This document shows, one piece after another, positions 7,789 through 18,233 of a DNA stretch of 39,577 nt. The notes under the pieces are model-generated. The model was not told where the DNA came from and searched no databases. It was given only the letters and a program-made list of their open reading frames with translations. The DNA comes from Thermogemmatispora onikobensis (GTDB lineage Bacteria > Chloroflexota > Ktedonobacteria > Ktedonobacterales > Ktedonobacteraceae): the NCBI RefSeq assembly GCF_001748285.1, contig NZ_BDGT01000044.1, positions 1 through 39,577 on the forward strand, read 5' to 3'. The position numbers and the translations under genes are program-made. Each line of letters opens with the position of its first letter. Positions within the stretch are counted from its first letter, which is position 1.

Positions 7789-8817
7789 CTACGGCTCAGC
7801 AAGAGGACGCTGCACACAGAAAGGGCGGCGGGAAGGCAACTGGAGCAGACGCTCGCGCGTCACCTCGATCGCCAGCGGGCTGCCATCGCAAGCAATCCAG
7901 CGCCGGCCCAGGCGCTCGGCCACCGCCGGCGTCACACCACTACCGCAGAAGCAGTCGAGCACCAGATCGTGCTCCTCACTGGAAGCCAGCAAAATGCGCT
8001 CCAACAGCGCCGCCGGCTTCTGCGTCGCATAGCCGTTGCGCTCGGGATCACGCTGGTGCAAATGACTGATATCGCACCAGACATCGGCGGGCGTCATCGG
8101 CTCATCCTCATAATAGCGATAGAGACGGCCCCCGGAGCGGATCGTCCAGCACACTCGCCCATCAGCCTCCACCTGGCGCCGCATATGGTTACGCCGCTCA
8201 CGCCCCCGCGGCGGACCGACCCGCTCACCGTGAAAACGATACTGACGCGAGCGCGTATAGAGCAGCAACGTATCATGCTTCCGCGCAAACCCCCGGGAGC
8301 GCCGGGGCCGTCCGCCGGAATGATAATGCCAGATAATCTCATTCTGGAAACCGCCACCAGCGGAAGCTGCTTCCCCAAAGACCTCATCCAGCAGCAGGCG
8401 AGCAAAATGAACGGCGCGCCAGTCCAGGTGCACATAGAGGCTCCCATGAGGGGCCAACAGACGATAGAGCAGCAAGAACGTCTCATAGAGCCACTGCAGA
8501 TACCCATCCAGATTGCCCTGCCAGCGATCGTCATAGGCCAGGCCCCGGCCCCCGCGATAGGTCCGCTCGCTCATAAAGGGAGGATCGATATAGATCAGAT
8601 CAACAGCCCCGGCAAACTCCGCCAGCAAGGCCGGCAGCACCAGCCGCTTATCACCCTGGATCAGACGATTCTCCCACTCAGCCACCGCCTCGGCCTCGAC
8701 TGCAGAACCGGGACCAGCCAGAGCCGGAATGCGCTCGCAGGTCTGCAGGCGCGGGGCCGGCGGCAGCCCCGCCGCAAAGGGATTATGCTTCTGCTGCCAG
8801 ATCAGTTCTGCCACCAC
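7789..8817 (-). CDS. Site-specific DNA methyltransferase, beta class (N6-adenine or N4-cytosine)
   Basis: With GTG 8817 as start the protein has 343 residues. Motif IV (IYIDPPF, residues about 75-81) comes before the AdoMet-binding motif I (DCFCGSG, about 289-294), the order of beta-class amino-methyltransferases such as type III Mod subunits. The middle holds the HYHSGGRPRRS and TQKP segments common in this class. The open frame extends upstream to 9003, but that part translates the promoter and a G-rich repeat, so an internal start is likely: GGAGGGAGG lies 12 bases before GTG 8817. No restriction gene is adjacent, so it may be an orphan regulator of gene expression or part of a decayed system. 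Recognition site cannot be predicted. Confidence 0.85.
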   Translation of the reverse strand: MVAELIWQQKHNPFAAGLPPAPRLQTCERIPALAGPGSAVEAEAVAEWENRLIQGDKRLVLPALLAEFAGAVDLIYIDPPFMSERTYRGGRGLAYDDRWQGNLDGYLQWLYETFLLLYRLLAPHGSLYVHLDWRAVHFARLLLDEVFGEAASAGGGFQNEIIWHYHSGGRPRRSRGFARKHDTLLLYTRSRQYRFHGERVGPPRGRERRNHMRRQVEADGRVCWTIRSGGRLYRYYEDEPMTPADVWCDISHLHQRDPERNGYATQKPAALLERILLASSEEHDLVLDCFCGSGVTPAVAERLGRRWIACDGSPLAIEVTRERLLQLPSRRPFCVQRPLAEP

Positions 8818-8915
8818 TCCCGAACTGATGCCTCCCTCCGGGGAAGTCTCTGTCAGCCCTCTCCCACCAGACCAGCCGGGCAGAAGCGCCTGGCCTGATC
8901 GATGACGGCTGCGTG

Positions 8916-8945
8916 CCCACCCACCCACCCACCTACCCACTCCCA
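8916..8945. repeat. (CCCA)n tetranucleotide repeat; G-rich in methyltransferase leader
   Basis: Four perfect CCCA units (8916-8931) continue imperfectly to 8945. On the minus (transcribed) strand this is a run of six GGG tracts separated by 1-4 bases, which meets the usual pattern for a G-quadruplex. It lies between the putative promoter and the chosen GTG start of the methyltransferase gene. Confidence 0.8.
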
Positions 8946-8961
8946 GTGAGCACAATCTATT

Positions 8962-8989
8962 ACTATAGCACAGCAACACGCGCCCGCAA
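8962..8989 (-). promoter_or_regulatory. Promoter of the DNA methyltransferase gene
   Basis: Minus strand TTGCGG (8989-8984), 16-base spacer, TATAGT (8967-8962) preceded by TGTGC. Transcription starting near 8955 would exclude the upstream-most open frame start (9003), which supports an internal translation start. Confidence 0.5.
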
Positions 8990-9054
8990 ATACAAGCCCT
9001 CATCAGCAGGCCCCGACAGAGGTCGTACCGCCCACACGCTCCACAGACCTATCT

Positions 9055-9088
9055 CCATATGGACATATGGGGAGAGAGAAGGTACAAT
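9055..9088 (+). promoter_or_regulatory. Promoter with overlapping inverted repeat, MFS transporter gene
   Basis: TGGACA (9060-9065), 17-base spacer, TACAAT (9083-9088). A perfect inverted repeat CCATATG (9055-9061) / CATATGG (9064-9070) with a 2-base centre covers the -35 hexamer, so a repressor bound there would block RNA polymerase. The repeat could also act as a hairpin only if transcription began further upstream. Confidence 0.55.
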
Positions 9089-9248
9089 GAAAACCAGTGG
9101 GAGCGTGAGGAATGGCGGAAGCCACAGCAACGGGCCAGAAGGAGGTGAGACCCCCTCAAGCGCGACAACTCCCACAACTCCACAGAAGCAGCAGCAGCAC
9201 ATCAGGCAAGGCACTCATTGCCACGGCGCCCACTGGCGGGCGAGCCCT

Positions 9249-9282
9249 GGCTACTCGCTGGCGACCAGTGCCCCGAGTAGCC
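9249..9282 (+). other. Stable hairpin in long leader of MFS transporter gene
   Basis: GGCTACTCG (9249-9257) pairs with CGAGTAGCC (9274-9282), enclosing a nested CTGG-CGA-CCAG hairpin. A competing pairing exists: CACTGG at 9231-9236 can pair with CCAGTG at 9265-9270. The leader between promoter and ATG is about 260 bases long and also holds a near-direct repeat of GCAGTGCGC (near 9285 and 9302). I do not recognise a known riboswitch class. Confidence 0.5.
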
Positions 9283-9356
9283 TGCAGTGCGCCGAGCACG
9301 TGCAGTGCGCTGAGTACGCGCACGTTCACCATCACTGCAATGGAGGCAAAGCGCTC

Positions 9357-10721
9357 ATGGAAGCAGCAGAACGTCGCATTACCGTAGCCTCACGCATCGA
9401 TCGCCTGCCCCTCTCCTCACTGCACCGCAGGCTCAGCTTCGTGCTAGGCATCGGCACCTTCTTTGACCTCTACGACATCTTCCTGGGCGGCCTGCTTGGG
9501 GCCGTCCTCACCCCCCTCTTCCACCTCTCCACCTTCGAGACCGCCCTCATCATCGGCTCCGGCTTCTTCGGCATGTTCATTGGTGCCATCGTCCTGGGCG
9601 TCGTCTCCGACTACATCGGGCGGCGCAGCATGTACATGATTGACCTGCTGATCTACTCCCTCTTCTCCCTCATCGCCGCCTTCGCCCCAAACTTCATCTG
9701 GGTCGTCATCTTTCGCTTCCTGGCTGGCATCGGCCTGGGAGCCGAGCCACCCCTGACGGACATCTACATGGGCGAAATGATCCCGCGCCATGCCCGCGGA
9801 CGCTACACCGCCTGGTGCTACACCCTGGGCTTCTTTGGTGTCCCCCTGGCCGGCTTCGTCGGGCGCTTCGTCGTCAAAGGCAGCTTCCTCGGCCTGGACG
9901 GCTGGCGTTGGCTCCTCATCGTCGGCTCGCTCGGTGCCTTGATCGTCTGGCTCCTGCGCCGCAACCTGCCCGAATCGCCGCGCTGGCACGAAATCCGTCA
10001 GGACGAAGCTGCCGCCAACGCCGCCCTCGCCAGCATGGAAGAGCAAATCATGCGCGAGCACGGTCTCAAAGAGCTACCAGAGCCGCAGCCGGTCATCGTC
10101 GAGCCACAGACGCGGGCTACCATCGCCGAGATCTTCAGCGGCGTCTACGCCAAACGCACCATCATGCTCTGGATCTTCCAGATCCTCCAGACCGTCGGCT
10201 ATTACGGCTTTGGCTCCCTGGCCCCCGTCGTCCTCACCGCCAAAGGCTTCAGTGTCGTCAGCTCGCTGGGCTACACCGCCCTCAGCTTCCTGGGCTACCC
10301 CCTCGGCTCCTTCATCTCCATCTTCCTCGTCGAGCGCATTGAGCGCAAATGGCTGATCGTCGTCTCGGCCCTCCTGATCGCCCTCTTCGGCCTCAGCTTC
10401 GGCTTCGCCACCTCCGCCATTGTCCTGGTCATCTCGGGCTTCCTCCTCACCACCGTCAGTAACATCTTCTCCAACGCCTTCCACATCTACCAGGCCGAGA
10501 TCTTCCCCACCCGCATGCGCGGCACCGCGGTCGGCATCGCCTACAGCCTGAGCCGCCTGGTCAGCGCCATCCTGCCCTTCGCCGCTCTGCCCGTGCTCCA
10601 ATCGCTGGGGCCAGTCGCGGTCTTCGCCGGCGAGGCCGTCTTGCTCGTCCTTCTCTGCCTGGACGTCGCCCTGCTCGGCCCCCGCAGTACCGGGCGCACC
10701 CTGGAGATCATCGCCCGCTAG
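9357..10721 (+). CDS. MFS transporter, sugar/metabolite:H+ symporter type
   Basis: A 454-residue, 12-helix major facilitator. The start is ATG 9357, with GGAGGC 9 bases upstream; the open frame extends further 5' but that part is leader. The helix 2-3 loop carries the MFS signature GVVSDYIGRRS, and the stretch GLGAEPPLTDIYMGEMIPRHARGRY in helix 4 and its flank is typical of the metabolite/aromatic-acid:H+ symporter branch. A long cytosolic loop follows helix 6 (LPESPRWHEIRQDE region), as in the sugar-porter superfamily. Substrate cannot be assigned; the divergent neighbour is a DNA methyltransferase and offers no clue. The gene has its own promoter with an operator-like repeat and a structured leader, so it is likely regulated. 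Confidence 0.92.
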   Translation: MEAAERRITVASRIDRLPLSSLHRRLSFVLGIGTFFDLYDIFLGGLLGAVLTPLFHLSTFETALIIGSGFFGMFIGAIVLGVVSDYIGRRSMYMIDLLIYSLFSLIAAFAPNFIWVVIFRFLAGIGLGAEPPLTDIYMGEMIPRHARGRYTAWCYTLGFFGVPLAGFVGRFVVKGSFLGLDGWRWLLIVGSLGALIVWLLRRNLPESPRWHEIRQDEAAANAALASMEEQIMREHGLKELPEPQPVIVEPQTRATIAEIFSGVYAKRTIMLWIFQILQTVGYYGFGSLAPVVLTAKGFSVVSSLGYTALSFLGYPLGSFISIFLVERIERKWLIVVSALLIALFGLSFGFATSAIVLVISGFLLTTVSNIFSNAFHIYQAEIFPTRMRGTAVGIAYSLSRLVSAILPFAALPVLQSLGPVAVFAGEAVLLVLLCLDVALLGPRSTGRTLEIIAR

Positions 10722-10786
10722 CCTGGCCCGCCTGTCCTGCCTGCCCGGCATTGGACCTTGCCACTTCGACTGGCCAGGGGCACAAT

Positions 10787-10832
10787 AGAAGGCTGAGGGA
10801 ATAGCCATCGCACCTCCCTCCCTCAGCCTTCT
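10787..10832 (+). terminator. 14-bp stem-loop between MFS and decarboxylase genes
   Basis: AGAAGGCTGAGGGA (10787-10800) and TCCCTCAGCCTTCT (10819-10832) are perfect arms around an 18-base loop. There is no T-run directly after it, so it could terminate with help or protect a transcript end. A possible -10 (TATGAT, 10841-10846) for the next gene follows directly. Confidence 0.55.
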
Positions 10833-10880
10833 CTGCTGGCTATGATCTTTTCTCTGTGAGAGGAGCGAACCCATACCGCT

Positions 10881-12392
10881 ATGAATCTCTCGAACCTCCC
10901 GATCTCAGCCTTCATCGCACCCGACGGCAGCAACCGCCAGACTGTGGTACCGCTCCTGGAAGAAGCCCTGCGCCTGGCCCTGGACGACGCAACCCACACC
11001 GTTGACCTGCCGCCGTTGCCAGGTGGGCAGCCTCCCCTGCCGGCACCCTCACTGCCGGAGCAGGGCCTGCCCACGCCAGAGCTGCTGGCCCATCTGCGCA
11101 CGCTTGTCACTGCCTCCATGCACGCCGCCCATCCCGGCTACATCGGCCATATGGACTCGCTGCCCACGACGATGTCTCTCATTGGCGACCTGCTGAGCGC
11201 AACGCTCAATAACAATATGCTCAGCGTCGAGATGTCGCCCGCCTTCTCACGCCTCGAATGGGCCACCCTGCGCGAACTGGCCCAGCTCTTCGGGCTGGGA
11301 GCGCGGGCCGGCGGCCTCCTGCTCAGTGGCGGCAGTCTGGCCAACCTGGAGGCCCTGGCCATTGCCCGTAACCACGTCCTCGGACTGCACGACGGCGCCC
11401 TGACCACTCTCAACTCTCGCCCCGTGCTCTTCGCCTCCGAGGCCGCCCATACCTCGCTCCAGAAGGCCGCCATGCTCCTCGGCCTGGGCAGCCAGGCCGT
11501 CATCCCTGTGCCAGCCGACGAGAACGGCCATCTCGACGTGCGCCAGCTCCCCTCGCTGATCGAGCAGGCCCAGGCGCGCGGCGAACGCCCCTTCTGCGTC
11601 GTCGCAACCGCCGGCACCACCGTGGCCGGACTGATTGACCCCCTGGCCGCTATTGCCAACGTGGCCCAGCGCTATGGCCTCTGGTTCCACGTCGACGCGG
11701 CCTACGGCGGCGCCCTCATCTTCTCCAGACCCCTGCGCCAACGGCTCGCCGGCATCGAGCAGGCCGATTCCCTGACCTTCAACCCACAGAAATGGCTCTA
11801 CATAGCCAAAACCTGCGCCATGCTTCTATTGCGCGATAAGGAGCTGTTCATGCGCTCCTTCCGCATCCCGGCGCCCTACATGCGCCAGCGCCCAGAGGAG
11901 GATGACCCCGATGCTCCTCCCAATCTGGGCGAGATCGGTCTGCAAGGCACACGCCACGCCGACATCCTCAAGCTCTGGCTCTCGCTCCAGCACCTGGGGC
12001 GGCGCGGCTACGCTCAGCTGGTCGAGGAAGCCTGTCGCCTGACCAACCTGGCCTACGAGCACCTGCGCACTCTGCCCGATCTGCGCTTCGCCCACGCTCC
12101 CGAGACCAATCTCCTCTGTTTCCGCTTCGAGCCAGCCTGGCTGGCCCCCACAGCTCACGACGCCCTGAACGCTCGGGTGCAGGCGGCACTGCTGGAGCAA
12201 GAGCGCATCTTTCTCTCCCTGCCCCTCTACCAGGGCAAGCGCTGGCTGCGCGCCGTCCTGCTCCATCCCGCCACCGATGAGGCCCTCATCGAGCGGCTGC
12301 ACACAGGGCTGGCGCGCCTCATCACCCAGGAGCGCCAGCAAGCCGGACCGCGGCAGACCCCCCAACCTGACCCCGACGCCGACCCGCATTGA
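10881..12392 (+). CDS. PLP-dependent group II amino-acid decarboxylase
   Basis: A 503-residue fold-type I PLP enzyme of the family that includes aromatic-L-amino-acid, glutamate and histidine decarboxylases. Key residues: His190 in SEAAHTSLQKA (stacks on PLP), Asp272 in WFHVDAAYGG (binds the pyridine nitrogen) and the Schiff-base Lys304 in FNPQKWLY, where the family usually has DPHKW. HPGYIGHMDSLP near residue 88 resembles the N-terminal substrate-loop motif. It would release CO2 from an L-amino acid; the substrate cannot be told. AGGAG lies 15 bases before the ATG, longer than usual. The following ABC operon has its own promoter overlapping this stop codon, so a functional link is unproven. 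Confidence 0.88.
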   Translation: MNLSNLPISAFIAPDGSNRQTVVPLLEEALRLALDDATHTVDLPPLPGGQPPLPAPSLPEQGLPTPELLAHLRTLVTASMHAAHPGYIGHMDSLPTTMSLIGDLLSATLNNNMLSVEMSPAFSRLEWATLRELAQLFGLGARAGGLLLSGGSLANLEALAIARNHVLGLHDGALTTLNSRPVLFASEAAHTSLQKAAMLLGLGSQAVIPVPADENGHLDVRQLPSLIEQAQARGERPFCVVATAGTTVAGLIDPLAAIANVAQRYGLWFHVDAAYGGALIFSRPLRQRLAGIEQADSLTFNPQKWLYIAKTCAMLLLRDKELFMRSFRIPAPYMRQRPEEDDPDAPPNLGEIGLQGTRHADILKLWLSLQHLGRRGYAQLVEEACRLTNLAYEHLRTLPDLRFAHAPETNLLCFRFEPAWLAPTAHDALNARVQAALLEQERIFLSLPLYQGKRWLRAVLLHPATDEALIERLHTGLARLITQERQQAGPRQTPQPDPDADPH

Positions 12393-12419
12393 CGCCCTCC
12401 CAGCAAGACCCGCTATACT
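12389..12419 (+). promoter_or_regulatory. Promoter of the ABC-2 exporter operon
   Basis: TTGACG (12389-12394) overlaps the decarboxylase stop codon; TATACT (12414-12419) follows after a 19-base spacer. A short stem (GGAAGG/CCTTCC, about 12448-12470) lies in the leader. Confidence 0.5.
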
Positions 12420-12491
12420 CAAGCCAGACAGAAAAAATGCAATGCAAGGAAGGGAGAGAAGCCTTCCCACACGAAGGAGCGAGCAAACACT

Positions 12492-13475
12492 ATGACAGCC
12501 GTAGCGGCAGTCAACGTTGCCCACTTACGCAAAGTCTACCGCGTCTACGAGCGCGAGGCCGGTCTGGGTGCCGCCCTCCGCGCCCTCTTTCAACGCCAGA
12601 TGCAGGAAATCATTGGGGTCGACGACCTGACCTTCCGCATAGCAGCGGGCGAAATCGTCGGCTTCCTCGGCCCCAACGGGGCCGGCAAAACCACCACCCT
12701 CAAGATGCTGGCTGGCCTGCTCTACCCGAGCGCCGGCGATGTCCACGTCCTGGGCTACCTCCCCTGGCGACGCGAACGCCCCTTTTTGCGCCAGATCGCC
12801 CTGGTCATGGGCCAGCGCCACCAGCTCATCTGGGACATCCCCGTCATCGACTCCTTTGAGCTGAACCGGGCCATCTATCGCATTCCCCTGGCCCAGTACC
12901 GTCGCATGCTGGACGAACTCACGGAGCTGCTAGAGCTGGCCCCCCTGCTGCACAAGCCCGTGCGCAATCTCTCGCTGGGCGAGCGCATGAAATGCGAAAT
13001 CGCCGGCTCCCTGCTCCATCGCCCCCAGGTCCTCTTCCTCGACGAACCGACCATCGGCCTCGACATCGTCATGCAGCGCCGCATCCGCGACTTCATTCGC
13101 GAATACAACCGCCGCACCGGGGCCACAGTACTCCTGACGAGCCACTACATGGCCGACGTCGAAGCCCTCTGTCGGCGCGTCATCCTCATCCACCATGGCA
13201 CCATGCTCTTCGACGGCGATCTCACCCGCCTGGTCGAGCGCTTCTCACCCTACAAGACCATCATCGTGCGTCTGGAAGAGCCAGCCGACCTGCACCACTA
13301 CGGCGAAGTCCTCAGCCAAAGCGAGGACCAGGTCAGCCTGCGTGTGCCCAAAAGCGCGGTCGCCCGCGTCACCGCTCGCCTGCTGACGGACCTGCCGGTC
13401 ATCGACCTGAGCGTCGAGGACCCACCTATCGAGGCCGTCATCGAACAAATCTTTACCCAGGAGGAAGTCCCCTAA
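12492..13475 (+). CDS. ABC-2 type transporter ATP-binding protein
   Basis: A 327-residue ATPase that energises the two following permeases. Walker A is GPNGAGKTT (residues 60-68), the signature is LSLGE (160-164), Walker B is VLFLDEPTIGLD (Asp184, Glu185), and the switch His is in LLTSHYM. The C-terminal ~80 residues (after LVERFSPYKTIIVRLEE) form the regulatory extension typical of the drug/antibiotic exporter branch. GAAGGAG is 12 bases before the ATG. Four bases separate it from the first permease, so the three genes form an operon. The exported substrate is not known; homologous trios are often annotated as viologen- or daunorubicin-type exporters, which is only a family label. Confidence 0.93.
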   Translation: MTAVAAVNVAHLRKVYRVYEREAGLGAALRALFQRQMQEIIGVDDLTFRIAAGEIVGFLGPNGAGKTTTLKMLAGLLYPSAGDVHVLGYLPWRRERPFLRQIALVMGQRHQLIWDIPVIDSFELNRAIYRIPLAQYRRMLDELTELLELAPLLHKPVRNLSLGERMKCEIAGSLLHRPQVLFLDEPTIGLDIVMQRRIRDFIREYNRRTGATVLLTSHYMADVEALCRRVILIHHGTMLFDGDLTRLVERFSPYKTIIVRLEEPADLHHYGEVLSQSEDQVSLRVPKSAVARVTARLLTDLPVIDLSVEDPPIEAVIEQIFTQEEVP

Positions 13476-13479
13476 GCCC

Positions 13480-14283
13480 ATGCGCTACCTCATCGCCGTC
13501 TATCGTCAGCAGCTCAAAACGGCCATTGCCGAGCAGCTCCAGTATCGCGCTGCCCTCGTCATCTGGCTGATCGAGGTTGCCCTGGGACCAGCCGTCTCGA
13601 TCAGCGTCTGGTCGACCGTGGCCCGCAACGAAGGCGGGGAAGTGAACGGCTACAACCCCTCTGGCTTCGCTGCCTACTTCATCGCCACCATGCTGGTCAA
13701 CTACGCCACCCAGACCTGGGTCTTCTGGGAATTCAGCCGGCGTGTGCGCGAAGGTGAATTCTCGCCTTTGCTGCTGCGACCTCTCCACCCCATCCACGCC
13801 GACATTGCCCAGCACCTGGCCTACAAGATCCTCATGCTACCAGTCATCGGACTGGTCACGCTGCTCCTCTGGCTGGCCTTCCATGCTGGCTTCACTCCCA
13901 GCCCCGCCAGCCTGGCTACCTTCCTGCCGGCGCTGCTCCTGGCCTTCGCCCTGCGCTTCACCCTGGAGTGGACCCTGGCCCTCCTGGCCTTCTGGCTGAC
14001 CCAGGTCAATGTCATCAACCAGCTCTATGTGGTCGTCGTCCTCTTCCTCTCGGGGCAACTGCTCCCTCTATCCTTCTTGCCAGCCCCGCTGCAAGCGGCC
14101 ACCGCCTGGCTCCCCTTCCAATGGATGGTCGCCTTCCCGGCCCAGTTGCTCAGCACTGGCCTTAGCGCCCAGTCCGTGGTCGCTGGCTTCCTCGCTCAGC
14201 TTCTCTGGCTGCTTATCGGCCTCGGCCTGCTCAGCTTCACCTGGCGACGGGGCCTCAAACGCTACACGGCAGTAGGAGGATAA
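13480..14283 (+). CDS. ABC-2 family permease (PF06182-like), first subunit
   Basis: A 267-residue integral membrane protein with about six predicted helices, matching the ABC-2 permease family usually found as a pair behind an ATPase. The pattern ARNEGGEVNGYNPSGFAAYFIATMLVNYATQTWVF (given in part) and the FSRRVREGEFSPLLLRPLHP cytosolic segment, where the ATPase is contacted, are characteristic: E-G-x-(F/L)-(S/D)-x-x-L-x-(R/K)-P. It probably forms a heterodimer with the next gene product. Start ATG follows the ATPase stop by four bases and the GAGGAAG in the end of that gene serves as ribosome binding site. Confidence 0.9.
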   Translation: MRYLIAVYRQQLKTAIAEQLQYRAALVIWLIEVALGPAVSISVWSTVARNEGGEVNGYNPSGFAAYFIATMLVNYATQTWVFWEFSRRVREGEFSPLLLRPLHPIHADIAQHLAYKILMLPVIGLVTLLLWLAFHAGFTPSPASLATFLPALLLAFALRFTLEWTLALLAFWLTQVNVINQLYVVVVLFLSGQLLPLSFLPAPLQAATAWLPFQWMVAFPAQLLSTGLSAQSVVAGFLAQLLWLLIGLGLLSFTWRRGLKRYTAVGG

Positions 14284-14290
14284 AGCACGC

Positions 14291-15079
14291 ATGCGTACCT
14301 ATCTGCGTCTCCTGTGGACCTTTTTCCGCGTCAGTCTTCTGGGCGAGCTGGCCTATCGCGCCAGCTTCTGGCTCCAGGTCGCCGAGTCCCTCATCGACCT
14401 GGGGACGGCCCTGGCCTTCGTCGGCGTTGTCTTTTCCTATACCCGGGCCCTCAATGGCTGGAGCGCCGACGAACTGCTCACCCTCATCGGCGTCTACTTC
14501 CTCATCGGGGGCGCCATCAACATGATCATCATGCCCGGCATGAACCGCCTCATTGAGCAGGTTCGTCAGGGAACCCTCGACTACGTGCTCACCAAGCCCG
14601 AAGACGCCCAGCTGCTCGCCAGCATCCAGCAGATTGACATCTGGAAGCTCCTCGACATTCTGCTGGGGCTGGCCCTGCTGGCAGGGGCCACCCTCTGGCG
14701 CGGCAGTGTGCCCGGACCGCTCCAGCTGCTGGCCTTCGCTCTGACCTTGCTGGCTGGCACCGTCATCATCTATAGCTTTGTGCTCTTCCTGGCCACCCTC
14801 TCCTTCTGGTACGTGCGCATGGAAAATATCCTGGTCATCTTCGAGAGCATGTACGAGGCCGGGCGCTGGCCCGTCAACATCTACCCCGGCTGGTTGCGGG
14901 CCATCCTCACCTTCGTCGTCCCGGTAGCCTTCGCCGTCACCGTGCCCGCCGAAGCCCTGACCGCCCGTCTCACCTGGCTGGTCCTGGCGGGCACCCTCCT
15001 GCTCGCAGCCCTCGCACTGCTGGCCTCGCGCCTCTTCTGGCGCTTTGCCATTCGCTACTACAGTGGGGCCTCATCCTGA
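14291..15079 (+). CDS. ABC-2 family permease (PF06182-like), second subunit
   Basis: A 262-residue protein with about six membrane helices, paralogous to the preceding permease: the matching cytosolic segment reads EQVRQGTLDYVLTKPEDAQ, again E-x-x-x-x-G-x-(L/F)-D-x-x-L-x-(K/R)-P. It starts eight bases after the previous stop, with AGGAGG just upstream. A weak stem (CAGGAAAG 15095-15102 with CTTTCCTG 15124-15131) after the stop may end the operon; its right arm runs up to the -35 of the next promoter. Confidence 0.9.
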   Translation: MRTYLRLLWTFFRVSLLGELAYRASFWLQVAESLIDLGTALAFVGVVFSYTRALNGWSADELLTLIGVYFLIGGAINMIIMPGMNRLIEQVRQGTLDYVLTKPEDAQLLASIQQIDIWKLLDILLGLALLAGATLWRGSVPGPLQLLAFALTLLAGTVIIYSFVLFLATLSFWYVRMENILVIFESMYEAGRWPVNIYPGWLRAILTFVVPVAFAVTVPAEALTARLTWLVLAGTLLLAALALLASRLFWRFAIRYYSGASS

Positions 15080-15132
15080 ACTCCACCCCAAAAACAGGAA
15101 AGAAGTACCAGGGGAGAGCCAGCCTTTCCTGC

Positions 15133-15161
15133 TTGACTTCCGACACAACATATGGTATCTT
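15133..15161 (+). promoter_or_regulatory. Promoter of the riboswitch-nrdA-nrdB-metE operon
   Basis: TTGACT (15133-15138), 17-base spacer, TATCTT (15156-15161) with TGG directly before it (extended -10). Transcription should start near 15168, leaving a ~385-base leader that contains the riboswitch and a terminator. Confidence 0.7.
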
Positions 15162-15217
15162 ACCGCCCGTACCTGCCTATATCTTGTGCTCATTGGCAAC
15201 CGAAGAGAGAAAGACAC

Positions 15218-15430
<213 letters not shown>

Positions 15431-15498
15431 GGCTCGATCCCTTCGCGTGAAAGGGGAGACCAGCCGACAGCTCAGTCACGAGGCTGTCTGTGCGTGTC

Positions 15499-15530
15499 AG
15501 CCTGTTTCCGTCGAGGGAACAGGCTTTTTT
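15499..15530 (+). terminator. Intrinsic terminator of the riboswitch expression platform
   Basis: AGCCTGTTTCC (15499-15509) pairs with GGGAACAGGCT (15515-15525; one G-T pair) around a 5-base loop, followed by a T-run to 15530. It ends 7 bases before the nrdA ribosome binding site (AAGGAGGG, 15537-15544). Confidence 0.88.
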
Positions 15531-15552
15531 CATCTCAAGGAGGGAAAACGGC

Positions 15553-18078
<2,526 letters not shown>

Positions 18079-18091
18079 AACGACTGCGCCC

Positions 18092-18114
18092 GGCTCACCC
18101 AGGAAGCGTGAGCC
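18092..18114 (+). other. Intercistronic hairpin between nrdA and nrdB
   Basis: GGCTCAC (18092-18098) and GTGAGCC (18108-18114) form a 7-bp stem in the 155-base gap; a second GC-rich stem (TGGCCC...GGGCCA, about 18171-18190) follows. No T-run is present. They may stabilise mRNA ends or lower nrdB output. nrdB has its own AGGAGGAG at 18214-18221. Confidence 0.5.
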
Positions 18115-18233
18115 AGGCGCCAGGCGCTGCCTGCGCCGCTCTGGCGGTGATGCACTCCAACCGCTGCTGCCTGGCCCCGGTGCCGGGCCATGTACCAGCA
18201 AGTAAGGCACCCTAGGAGGAGAACCGTAGACCA

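Noticed and set aside
8818-9003. N-terminal extension of the DNA methyltransferase
   Set aside because: It translates the promoter and the TGGG repeat; no ribosome binding site supports it. An internal GTG is more likely, though the repeat keeps some doubt.
8913-9356. N-terminal extension of the MFS protein by 148 residues
   Set aside because: It is low-complexity, would start upstream of the promoter at 9060-9088, and the family begins at ATG 9357, which has GGAGGC upstream.
9112-9387. 91-codon open frame in the MFS leader
   Set aside because: Composition is Ala/Arg/Ser/Thr-rich as in shadow frames, it overlaps the transporter start out of frame and has no family features.
15490-15552. Upstream GTG extension of nrdA
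   Set aside because: The 21 extra codons translate through the riboswitch terminator; ATG 15553 has a perfect ribosome binding site and fits the family start.
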